Source: Neobacillus sp. FSL H8-0543 (lineage in GTDB: Bacteria > Bacillota > Bacilli > Bacillales > Cytobacillaceae). From it: 64,000 nucleotides of DNA. Position 1 is the stretch's first letter, and each line of letters starts with the position of its first letter. A program made the translations under genes and the position numbers. The stretch spans positions 4,848,501 through 4,912,500 of the forward strand of contig NZ_CP151943.1 of assembly GCF_038592905.1 (NCBI RefSeq), in the 5' to 3' direction. Of the stretch, positions 17,304-24,501 are shown piece after piece. A model generated the notes under the pieces. It ran no database searches, was not told the origin of the DNA, and saw nothing but the letters and a program-made list of their open reading frames with translations.

Positions 17304-17416
17304 AATGTTACAGTGTCGCTTCATTGTCGAAGTTGCAAAAGTAGTCGGAAAAATCCTAATCAACTTGACAAAAAAATGTATATACCGCCTATATTTTCTG
17401 TACCTTTGGTTAATAA

Positions 17417-17444
17417 AAAAACCCCCTTTAAACTAGGGGGTTTT
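17417..17444 (+). terminator. Intrinsic terminator
   Basis: AAAACCCCC and GGGGGTTTT form a stem around TTTAAACTA, with the T tract in the second arm. It ends transcription downstream of the hexosaminidase and is nearly symmetric, so it may also act on the other strand. Confidence 0.75.
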
Positions 17445-17564
17445 CTGTCTTCCTATCAACATGATTTTGATAAACACAGGTGGAAAAATAATCCTTCCTT
17501 AATGTCAGACTTTAATCCTATAATAGATATATGAATAGTTCCAATATAGGAGATCAAAAATGAC

Positions 17565-18467
17565 ATGAAGAAATTCACAGCAAGTTATTGCTATACCAAT
17601 GTAAATTTTATTATTACTAACCTACCTAGCTATCAGATAATAACACCATACACAAACATTAACCGTATTGTACAAAATATGGTCATGCGTGGAGCACCTA
17701 CGATTGCTTCGAAATTTTTACGAAAAGAGCTCAACTTAGAGAGAGATTATTTAAACACTATGGAAAAGGTGAAGTTTCTTTCGAAGGAAAACTTGAACTG
17801 GACCCAGACGATTAAAGGGGATGTCAGTAATGATGATTATCCTGCTGCCCAATTTTATAATGACTTAGGATCTATATTAAAAACTTTTGGATTTATAAGG
17901 AATTTAACCATTGCTGAATGCCCGATTTCAAAAATACTCCCTGAGGTTAATCAAGCGTTTAACAACCAGCAAGTGGATTTCTATATTCCTCTTCTTAAAA
18001 CGGTCATTGAAGTAGATGGGTCACACCACAAAAATCAAGTCGTACTTGATAAAAAAAGAGATAAAGCTTTTGAACGTGCGGGAATAAATGTGGTACGGAT
18101 TAATACAAAAGAAATTAGAAATAGAAATTATGAACAGTTTAAAGAGGAATTCAGAAAGATATATAGGGCCAATAAGGATAACTTTAATCAATATCGGGAT
18201 TACCTAGCTATGAATCATAGGGACTATGATGTACAAATTAAATTGACCTCTATTGCTAGATTTCAAGTTTTTATTCTTGAACTGCTTGATCGAGGTGTTC
18301 TTTCCTTTGATAACAAGACCTGGAATTTTAATGTATTTGCAGTGGATGCCCGACGTTATTTGGAGTTAGCATTAAAGGATTTAGAGTTATGGATTGCCAA
18401 TATTGCTGCCTTGTTTAATACATCTATTGATATGCCACATATAAAGATAACTGTATTAACGTCATAA
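17565..18467 (+). CDS. DUF559-type PD-(D/E)XK nuclease domain protein, possibly a truncated helicase
   Basis: A 300-aa protein. Residues about 135-190 match DUF559/Vsr-like nucleases: QVDFYIPLL gives the first acidic residue, TVIEVDGSHH the E-x-D core, then KKRDKAFERAGINVVRI. The rest is not recognised. This nuclease type is often fused to the N-terminus of large SF1/SF2 helicases; no helicase motif follows here and the frame stops cleanly, so a 3'-truncated remnant is possible. AGGAG (17548-17552) is 12 bases from the ATG; a two-codon ATG-ACA-TGA at 17560 overlaps the start. Flanking repeats and pseudogenes fit a decaying accessory stretch. Confidence 0.6.
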   Translation: MKKFTASYCYTNVNFIITNLPSYQIITPYTNINRIVQNMVMRGAPTIASKFLRKELNLERDYLNTMEKVKFLSKENLNWTQTIKGDVSNDDYPAAQFYNDLGSILKTFGFIRNLTIAECPISKILPEVNQAFNNQQVDFYIPLLKTVIEVDGSHHKNQVVLDKKRDKAFERAGINVVRINTKEIRNRNYEQFKEEFRKIYRANKDNFNQYRDYLAMNHRDYDVQIKLTSIARFQVFILELLDRGVLSFDNKTWNFNVFAVDARRYLELALKDLELWIANIAALFNTSIDMPHIKITVLTS

Positions 18468-18490
18468 AAAATCCTCAGGTCCATAATAGT

Positions 18491-18520
18491 GCCCTGCTAT
18501 TTGCTTTTATCTAGCAGGGC
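18491..18520 (+). terminator. Hairpin after nuclease gene
   Basis: GCCCTGCTA (18491-18499) and TAGCAGGGC (18512-18520) pair perfectly around a 12-base loop. The following bases (TTGTCCTTTAT) form only a weak T tract, so termination may be partial. Confidence 0.6.
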
Positions 18521-18589
18521 TTGTCCTTTATAGTAAGGGAGAAATCGTTTATATATGGACACTACACAATAAGAAGGGAGAGAAAAGGA

Positions 18590-19915
18590 GTGAATCGAAT
18601 ACGGATAGTTGCCATTTTATCATTGTTATTTGGCTTTATGCTTATGCTGCTTCCAGTGGATAGCTTTGCCAAAGGGGAATTAGTCTATGTCGTACCGATT
18701 GAAAAAACAGTTGAAAAGGGATTGTACTCCTTTTTGAAAAGAGCCGTTGAAACAGCTGAGAATGAAAATGCTGACGCCATTATTTTTGAAATAAATACCC
18801 CTGGAGGAGCAGTTGATGCTGCTACAGATATTGGTAAGCTGCTTACTTCCACGAATATCAAGACAGTAGCTTTTATTAATAACCGAGCGTTATCCGCTGG
18901 TGCATATATTTCATTAAATATGGATGAAATCTACATGGTAAAAGGAGGGACTATTGGGTCGGCTGCGATCATTGACCAGCAAGGTAATACAGCTGGAAAA
19001 AAAGCGGAATCCTATTGGTTTGCCGAAATGAAAAACGCGGCAAAGCATGCTGACCGGAATCCAATTTATGCTCTGGCGATGGCTGATGAAAATGTTGATC
19101 TACCAGAGTACGGAGCCGAAAAAGGGAAATTATTAACATTAACCTCCGAACAGGCTGTAGAGGTTAAATACGCTGAAGGAATTGTTAACAATCTTGATGA
19201 ACTGCTTGAATTACTCGGATATACCGAAGCGGATGTAAGACCTCTTGAAGTAAGCATGGCAGAAAAAATTGCCCGCTTTATCACGAATCCATTTGTTTAT
19301 TCAATTTTACTAACGATTGGTTTCCTTGGTATCGTACTGGAATTATTCTCACCAGGTTTTGGGGTTTCCGGGTTTATCGGAATATCAGCATTGCTGCTGT
19401 TTTTTTACGGACATCTCGTCGCTGGACTTACTGGCTATGAAACCCTTATTCTATTTATTACCGGACTCGCCCTTATATTATTAGAGTTATTTATATCAGG
19501 AGGTATAGTAGGGATCCTCGGTTTTGTGGCAATTATTTCAAGTTTATTTTTAGCAGCAGATAACGTGGTACATATGGGAATATCCCTGCTTATAGCCATT
19601 GTCGTTTCCATCTTGATTTCTATTTTATTGATTAAGGTTTTTGGTAAAAAATTGCGACTGTTTAAAAAGCTCATTTTAACCGATTCCACGAATACAGAAA
19701 GCGGATATGTTTCTAATATAAATCGATCAGAATTAGTTGGTTTGGATGGCTATGCGTTAACCATACTACGACCATCCGGCACCATCCTTATTGGTAACGA
19801 ACGGATAGACGCCGTAAGTGAAGGAGCCTTTATTGACAAAGGTTCCAAGGTAAAAGTAGTAAAGGCAGAAGGAGCCCGAATTGTTGTCAGAGCCAGAACA
19901 AACTTGGATAAATAG
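18590..19915 (+). CDS. NfeD-family membrane serine protease (long form, YqeZ-like)
   Basis: About 441 aa from GTG 18590 (GGGAG upstream). A signal or first membrane helix is followed by a ClpP-like protease domain (VVPIEKTVEKG, INTPGGAVDAA, NNRALSAGAY). S102 in the LSAGAY motif is the likely nucleophile, working with a lysine in the AGKKAESYW region as in the Ser-Lys NfeD proteases. Four or five membrane helices (ILLTIGFLGIVLELF onward) and a C-terminal OB-fold NfeD domain (VGLDGYALTILRPSGTI) follow. In Bacillus this protein partners with a flotillin (FloA) in membrane quality control; no floA lies next to it here. Confidence 0.9.
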   Translation: MNRIRIVAILSLLFGFMLMLLPVDSFAKGELVYVVPIEKTVEKGLYSFLKRAVETAENENADAIIFEINTPGGAVDAATDIGKLLTSTNIKTVAFINNRALSAGAYISLNMDEIYMVKGGTIGSAAIIDQQGNTAGKKAESYWFAEMKNAAKHADRNPIYALAMADENVDLPEYGAEKGKLLTLTSEQAVEVKYAEGIVNNLDELLELLGYTEADVRPLEVSMAEKIARFITNPFVYSILLTIGFLGIVLELFSPGFGVSGFIGISALLLFFYGHLVAGLTGYETLILFITGLALILLELFISGGIVGILGFVAIISSLFLAADNVVHMGISLLIAIVVSILISILLIKVFGKKLRLFKKLILTDSTNTESGYVSNINRSELVGLDGYALTILRPSGTILIGNERIDAVSEGAFIDKGSKVKVVKAEGARIVVRARTNLDK

Positions 19916-19933
19916 TCGGTGTGTTTTTTCAAC

Positions 19934-19979
19934 AGGGCAGGATATTCTGCTTTTCAAAAGCAAAGTAACCTGCCCTTTA
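19934..19979 (+). terminator. Terminator after NfeD gene
   Basis: AGGGCAGG and CCTGCCCT close a stem with an inner GCTTTT/AAAAGC helix; TTTAA follows. Confidence 0.65.
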
Positions 19980-20088
19980 ACTTCTCATATTGAGTGACTG
20001 TCACAACCCGAGTTTTGATGTTTAAGGGTTAGTCGAAAAGAAATAAGTGGATAATAATGAAAACAACTAGAATATGGAGGAATAACGA

Positions 20089-20409
20089 ATGAAATTTCCA
20101 AATGATGCTGATGGAGATGCTTTACAAAGTTTATATAAAGATGGAGTAGATTTTAAAAAACAACAATCAGTGGACTTCTTTGTTGCCGTTCCTGATAAAG
20201 CAACAGGTGAAGAATTATCGCAAGTACTAAAAGGCGAAGGATTCAATTGTTTCTTAGACCAAGACGACGAAACGGAAGAGTGGGCCTGTTGTTGCACGAA
20301 AAGAATGTTATTAAATTATAATGAACTAATAAAAATACAGAATAAATTAGATAACTTAAGTAAACCACATGGTGGTTTTGCTGACGGTTGGGGCGTTTTT
20401 GTAGAATAG
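20089..20409 (+). CDS. RraB-family (DUF1260-type) protein
   Basis: A 106-aa cytoplasmic protein matching the RraB family along its length: DADGDALQSLYKDGVDF at the start, VDFFVAVPD, W-x-C-C-C-TKRM in the middle and the terminal GGFADGWGVFVE. In enterobacteria RraB inhibits RNase E; Bacillus lacks a classical RNase E, so the role here is unknown. GGAGG at 20074-20078 precedes the ATG. It stands alone between two terminators. Confidence 0.85.
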   Translation: MKFPNDADGDALQSLYKDGVDFKKQQSVDFFVAVPDKATGEELSQVLKGEGFNCFLDQDDETEEWACCCTKRMLLNYNELIKIQNKLDNLSKPHGGFADGWGVFVE

Positions 20410-20446
20410 AAAAAAGAATAGCGTGTTATCATTTATTGATGAAAGT

Positions 20447-20482
20447 GGTGCCATTCCAAATAGGGGATGGTGCCTTTCTTTT
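20447..20482 (+). terminator. Terminator after RraB-like gene
   Basis: GGTGCCATTCC pairs with GGGGATGGTGCC, followed by TTTCTTTTT. A similar hairpin ends the operon at 43157-43188. The remaining spacer up to 20744 holds an AT-rich promoter-like stretch (TTTACATTTAGTATAA, about 20687-20702) but no gene. Confidence 0.8.
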
Positions 20483-20744
20483 TATCCTAAATACTTCGAT
20501 TTCAAATATTAATGAATTACTAGTGTATTAGATATGGTAAAAGTGCTAGGCTCTATCCAAAAAATGGAGGTTGCCTTTATTCTTTAATCAATCTTACATT
20601 TCACTCATTCACCAAGGCCGGCATGTTGCCCTAAAGACAGTATCCTGCCTATTTTTGTAAATTACACTTGACTCGATGTGTTTACTTTACATTTAGTATA
20701 ACCGGTTTGACCTTTTGTAAAATTAATCATACAAGGAGGTGTGA

Positions 20745-20891
20745 ATGATGACTTGGAGTAACAAGACAAACGATCGTGGCTCTCGAAAAGGGAAACTACT
20801 CCCATCTTTGGAACTGGCTTTTCGCATTGCTCATGCCTTTAACTTACCGTTGGAAGAGGTCTTCTTTTATGGAGATAACAAGACCGAGTAA
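20745..20891 (+). pseudogene. Remnant of a small Xre-family HTH regulator (truncated and frameshifted)
   Basis: The frame from ATG 20745 ends with SLELAFRIAHAFNLPLEEVFFY, the typical second half of short Xre regulators, but starts with unrelated residues. Shifting by one base from 20752 recovers LGVTRQTIVALEKGNYS, which is exactly the missing recognition-helix part. The two halves join if one C is restored in the C-run at 20801-20803. The first HTH helix is also absent. A good AAGGAGGTG site (20733-20741) remains. The gene is therefore broken twice, unless the 48-aa peptide has a new use. Confidence 0.75.
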
Positions 20892-20936
20892 GTTGCTTTC
20901 CCGTCTTTGAATTGATAAACGTGAGAGGATTAAAAG

Positions 20937-21323
20937 ATGAATTCAAAAAAAACAGCAAGAATTATAGGGGTACTGTTTATACTCGCAGCAGTTACAGCGG
21001 TGATAGGTCTTAATTTATACGACCCTATCTCAAACGGTCCCGATTATCTGAGAAATGGTTCCGAACACGCCAACCGAGTGGTAATTGGAGCCTTAATGGA
21101 ATTAATGCTTGTTGTTTCATCGGTGGGAACGGCCACTACTATGTTTCCATTGTTAAGGAAGTATAATGAAACAATCGCAATATGGCATGTTTGCTTCAGG
21201 TTTCTTGAAGCAGTAGTTATTACAGTTGGTGTCATCAGTGTTTTAACCCTCTTAACCCTAAGCCAGGAATTTGTTGCAGCAGGAACCCCAGATCCTTCAT
21301 CCTATCACGCTTCAAGAAAATAG
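20937..21323 (+). pseudogene. DUF4386-type membrane protein, 3' truncated
   Basis: 128 aa with three membrane helices (ARIIGVLFILAAVTAVIGL, VIGALMELMLVVSSVGTA, FRFLEAVVITVGVISVLTLL). The sequence fits the N-terminal half of the DUF4386 family, whose members are usually a little over 200 aa with six helices. The frame ends in SYHASRK, and the stop codon coincides with the first bases of a palindromic repeat at 21322. Loss of the 3' half next to that repeat is the simplest reading. GAGAGG (20925-20930) precedes the ATG. The family function is unknown. Confidence 0.7.
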
Positions 21324-21373
21324 GGTCAGTTCCCCGTTCAAGTAAAACATTACTGTGCCGGGGGACTGGCCCT
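21322..21373 (-). repeat. Palindromic intergenic repeat, copy 2
   Basis: Inverted arms AGGGTCAGTTCCCCG and CGGGGGACTGGCCCT surround a centre that reads GTAATGTTTTACTT on the minus strand. It aligns with the copies at 17254 and 39890. The second arm is followed by GTTTTT, so this copy can also serve as a terminator for the truncated DUF4386 gene. Confidence 0.75.
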
Positions 21374-21447
21374 GTTTTTGGCCCGAGATGAAGAAAAAGA
21401 TAAAATAGTTTCTTGTGTTATTTCTAGAAAAAGAGAGAAAATAATGT

Positions 21448-21503
21448 TTGACAATTCGGAAAATTCATATTAAACTTTAAATAATAAAACTGGTACGTAT
21501 AAC
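21448..21503 (+). promoter_or_regulatory. Promoter and putative GntR operator of the left regulator
   Basis: TTGACA (21448-21453) and TAAACT (21471-21476) are 17 bp apart. Downstream, TGGTACGTATAAC (21491-21503) recurs with one mismatch in front of the paralogous gntR gene at 39.5 kb. A shared site just downstream of both promoters is best read as an operator for one or both regulators. Confidence 0.55.
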
Positions 21504-21600
21504 CTGATAACAGGTATTGTTTACATCAGCATAAAAGGACTTCGTCTAATCAATGTATGAAGGGAAATAATCCATATATTTATTGAAAAGAGTTGATTAC

Positions 21601-22374
21601 ATGTTAGATGAAAAAAGTGTCATCCCTCTTTATTACCAACTTAAAGAGATATTAAAGGAAAAAATAAAAGACAGTTCATGGGAGGAAGGATTAAAGGTTC
21701 CATCCGAAAGAGAGCTGATGGAATTCTATGGTGTAAGTCGCGCAACAGTTCGAAAAGCAATAAGTGAACTCATGATGGAAGGATTGATCTTTAGTAAACA
21801 AGGTGTTGGAACCTTTGTTTCCAAAACAAAAATTACACAGAATTTAATAGGAGAACTAAGCTTTAATCGGCAAGCAATACTTCAAGGATTAACTCCAAGT
21901 TCAAAGGTTGTTTACGCAGCTTTGGAATCACCTCTACCTAACCGCATCGTGGATATTTTCAATTTAAATCAAACTGAGAAAATTCATAAAATCATCCGAG
22001 TTCGTTCAATAAATAACACTCCATTAATATTAGAAACTTTATACATCCCATACAAATTTGCACCAGAAATATTAAATCAAGATTTAAAGAATATTACAGT
22101 ATTTAATTATTTGGAAAATGAGTGTAAGCTAACTTTCACTCACTCTACCCTTGAAATTGAACCTATAGCAATTAATGAATTTGAATCAAATTTCTTAGAA
22201 ATAGAGGTTGGTAAACCGTCTCTATCGCTAGAGCGAGTGATCTATTTCCATGAGCAAGTAATCACCATTCAAAGACGAATTATGCGTGGGGATCGAGGAA
22301 AGTTTTCCCTGACTTTAGGGGAAAAACCAAAAAAACACGAAGATTATCTTGTTGGTATTGAATTTAACGAGTAA
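21601..22374 (+). CDS. GntR-family (HutC/UTRA) transcriptional regulator, left copy
   Basis: About 257 aa from ATG 21601, the start that aligns with its paralogue at 39488. The N-terminal winged HTH is clear (PLYYQLKEIL, PSERELMEFYGVSRATVRKAI, GLIFSKQGVGTFVS). Residues about 90-245 form the UTRA ligand-binding domain (GLTPSSKV, NTPLILETLYIP, IEPIAINEFES, GKPSLSLERVIY). Such proteins are usually repressors released by a small metabolite. It opens the catabolic island and reads into it. Confidence 0.92.
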   Translation: MLDEKSVIPLYYQLKEILKEKIKDSSWEEGLKVPSERELMEFYGVSRATVRKAISELMMEGLIFSKQGVGTFVSKTKITQNLIGELSFNRQAILQGLTPSSKVVYAALESPLPNRIVDIFNLNQTEKIHKIIRVRSINNTPLILETLYIPYKFAPEILNQDLKNITVFNYLENECKLTFTHSTLEIEPIAINEFESNFLEIEVGKPSLSLERVIYFHEQVITIQRRIMRGDRGKFSLTLGEKPKKHEDYLVGIEFNE

Positions 22375-22433
22375 GTCAAATTTTAATGCGGTTTTCATCA
22401 TCCCAAAATATTAGTAAAAGAAGGGGAGAGTGA

Positions 22434-23051
22434 ATGAATTCAAATATAAGGATTCTAATAAAATTACTTTTCACTTTTTTAAAGATAAGCCCAATCACCT
22501 TTGGTGGCGGTTATGCCATGACTACATTAATTGAATTAGAAGTCGTAAATAAAAACGAATGGATAAAAAAGGAAGAAATCATTGATGTATTCACTATTGC
22601 ACAAACCTTGCCTGGAGCGGTTGCGATAAATTCCGCCATATTCATTGGCTATCGTGTAGCCGGTTTTACTGGTGCCGTGGTTTCATTAATTGGCATTTTG
22701 TTCCCTACCTTTTTGATTGTCATATTGGTTTCACTAATTTATTTCATCTTCAAGGACAATTCAATTATTAAAGCCGCATTTAATGGAATTGGTGCTTCAA
22801 TCGTTGCTTTGATTCTATATGCAGGATTTTTAATTGGAAAGACAGCTATCAGAGGAAAAACGAGTGTATTTATCATGATCCTGAGTTTATTACTGCTAAT
22901 CATTTTTCATATAAATCCGATCATATTGATAATTAGCGGGGCTTTGGTAGGAATGATTAAACTGAAACCTAAATCTGTTGGTGAAAAAGGGGGGGGAATA
23001 ACTACTAGGGATGAGCAAATGTTGTTTATAAAGAAAGTTAAAGAGGAATAA
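22434..23051 (+). CDS. CHR-family (chromate/sulfate-type) transporter, N-terminal half protein
   Basis: 205 aa, one CHR domain with about six membrane helices. Family marks are FLKISPITFGGGYAM near the start and TIAQTLPGAVAINSAIFIGYRVAG. It is one half of a split two-gene transporter; in Bacillus such short pairs act together. Chromate is a sulfate analogue and the native anion of many CHR proteins is unproven. Its place beside alkylsulfatase-family genes makes sulfate export an attractive idea (inference). The C-terminus has a poly-Gly stretch (GEKGGGITT). Confidence 0.9.
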   Translation: MNSNIRILIKLLFTFLKISPITFGGGYAMTTLIELEVVNKNEWIKKEEIIDVFTIAQTLPGAVAINSAIFIGYRVAGFTGAVVSLIGILFPTFLIVILVSLIYFIFKDNSIIKAAFNGIGASIVALILYAGFLIGKTAIRGKTSVFIMILSLLLLIIFHINPIILIISGALVGMIKLKPKSVGEKGGGITTRDEQMLFIKKVKEE

Positions 23052-23053
23052 TT

Positions 23054-23590
23054 ATGATGTATTTACAACTTTATTGGGGATTTTTTCTAGTTGGCTGTTT
23101 TTCATTTGGCGGAGGCTATGCCATGCTCCCTCTAATTGAAAGGCTAATATCTAGTCATGATTGGATGACATCAGGACAGTTTGCAGAGGTTATTTCTCTA
23201 TCAGGTATGCTCCCAGGCTCTATAGGGACAAATGCTGCTGTTTTTGTGGGTTTTCAAACAGGCGGAATAGCAGCTTCACTTGTTGCAACGGCTGGAATTA
23301 TCACACCATCCTTAATACTAGTGGTTCTAATCAGTAAATTTTTTAAGCGCTTTCAAGATAGTGAAATTATTGAAAAAGCTTTTTATGGTTTAAGGCCAGT
23401 TGTCGTAGGATTGCTAGTCTATTCAGCTATTAAATATGCTTTTTCCTTAGAGATAATGACGACCATTTCTATAGAAACAATCATTTTTACTATTATGCTC
23501 ATAATTTCCTTGCTTCTCTTAATCTATAAAAAAATCCACCCACTGTTCCTAATCTTCTTATCTGTGATAGGCGGAATAGCATTTTTGTAA
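23054..23590 (+). CDS. CHR-family transporter, C-terminal half protein
   Basis: 178 aa, the partner of the preceding gene and two bases from it. It repeats the motif set (FLVGCFSFGGGYAMLPLIERL, ISLSGMLPGSIGTNAAVFVGFQTGG) and has about six helices. The paired short proteins correspond to the two halves of full-length ChrA and are expected to insert with opposite topology. Confidence 0.9.
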   Translation: MMYLQLYWGFFLVGCFSFGGGYAMLPLIERLISSHDWMTSGQFAEVISLSGMLPGSIGTNAAVFVGFQTGGIAASLVATAGIITPSLILVVLISKFFKRFQDSEIIEKAFYGLRPVVVGLLVYSAIKYAFSLEIMTTISIETIIFTIMLIISLLLLIYKKIHPLFLIFLSVIGGIAFL

Positions 23591-23634
23591 TCAATGTCCA
23601 TTATTTTTTTGAAATGAAGGGGGTTAAGGTTTCT

Positions 23635-24408
23635 ATGTCTATTCAAAAATTATTCGATCTCACTGGCCAAACAGCCATTGTTACAGGCGGTGGTAGAGGC
23701 TTGGGTCGCCAAATTGCATTAGGGTTAGCTGAGGCCGGGGCAAATATTGTTCTATGCTCAAGAAATCTTGCTGCTTGTGAAAGTGTAAAACAAGAAATTA
23801 TTGATAAGGGTAGGGAGGCTATCGCATTATATGTAGATGTTACCAAACCGGATACAATTGATAAGCTTGTTGATGCCGCCATTAGCCAATTTGGGAAGAT
23901 TACTATATTGGTTAATAATAGTGGGATTGGTGGTAGATTTCCAGCTGCAGAAATGCCGTTGGAAAAATGGCAGAGTGTTATTGATACGAATCTTACAGGT
24001 GTTTTTCTCATGTGTCAGGCAGTTGGCAAAACGATGATTGAAAATAGCTATGGAAAAATTGTTAATATTGGCTCAGCTGCAGGATTTAAGGGAACAGAGC
24101 CCTTTTGGCTGGATAATGTGGCATATAACTCAAGTAAAGGGGCGCTGTCGATTCTTACAAAGGATCTGGCGGTAAAATGGGGGCCCTTGGGCGTGTATGT
24201 AAATACTGTTGCTCCGGGTACATTTCCAACCGATATAAACCGGGAAAAGATAGCAAAAATTGGTGAAATCATGTTGGATAATATTCCATTACGAAGATTT
24301 GGTGGAGAAAACGATTTGATGGGAGCTGTATTATTCTTTGCTTCAGGAGCTTCCAACTTTTGTACAGGGCAGACGTTACCTATTGATGGAGGATTAACGG
24401 CAAAATAA
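23635..24408 (+). CDS. Short-chain dehydrogenase/reductase (SDR)
   Basis: About 257 aa, classical SDR. The nucleotide-binding motif is TGGGRGLG near residue 17; NNSG, the catalytic Ser in NIGSAAG, and Tyr/Lys in AYNSSKG are all present; the C-terminus ends with LPIDGG. ATG 23635 is preferred because AAGGGGG (23617-23623) lies upstream of it and downstream of the ATG at 23614. It should oxidise an alcohol or reduce a ketone with NAD(P). In this island it could process the alcohol released by ester hydrolysis (inference). Confidence 0.9.
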   Translation: MSIQKLFDLTGQTAIVTGGGRGLGRQIALGLAEAGANIVLCSRNLAACESVKQEIIDKGREAIALYVDVTKPDTIDKLVDAAISQFGKITILVNNSGIGGRFPAAEMPLEKWQSVIDTNLTGVFLMCQAVGKTMIENSYGKIVNIGSAAGFKGTEPFWLDNVAYNSSKGALSILTKDLAVKWGPLGVYVNTVAPGTFPTDINREKIAKIGEIMLDNIPLRRFGGENDLMGAVLFFASGASNFCTGQTLPIDGGLTAK

Positions 24409-24501
24409 TATTTGGGTATGAAAAGCCCCATTTGGAAGCCTTTCCATTATTAGCCAAGACAATATTAATACACTGAAAACATTAATCGAGGAGGATACCT
24501 G

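Noticed and set aside
17313..17534. 73-aa open frame on + between the hexosaminidase and nuclease genes
   Set aside because: It has no ribosome site, runs through a clear terminator hairpin and has low-complexity composition; not a gene.
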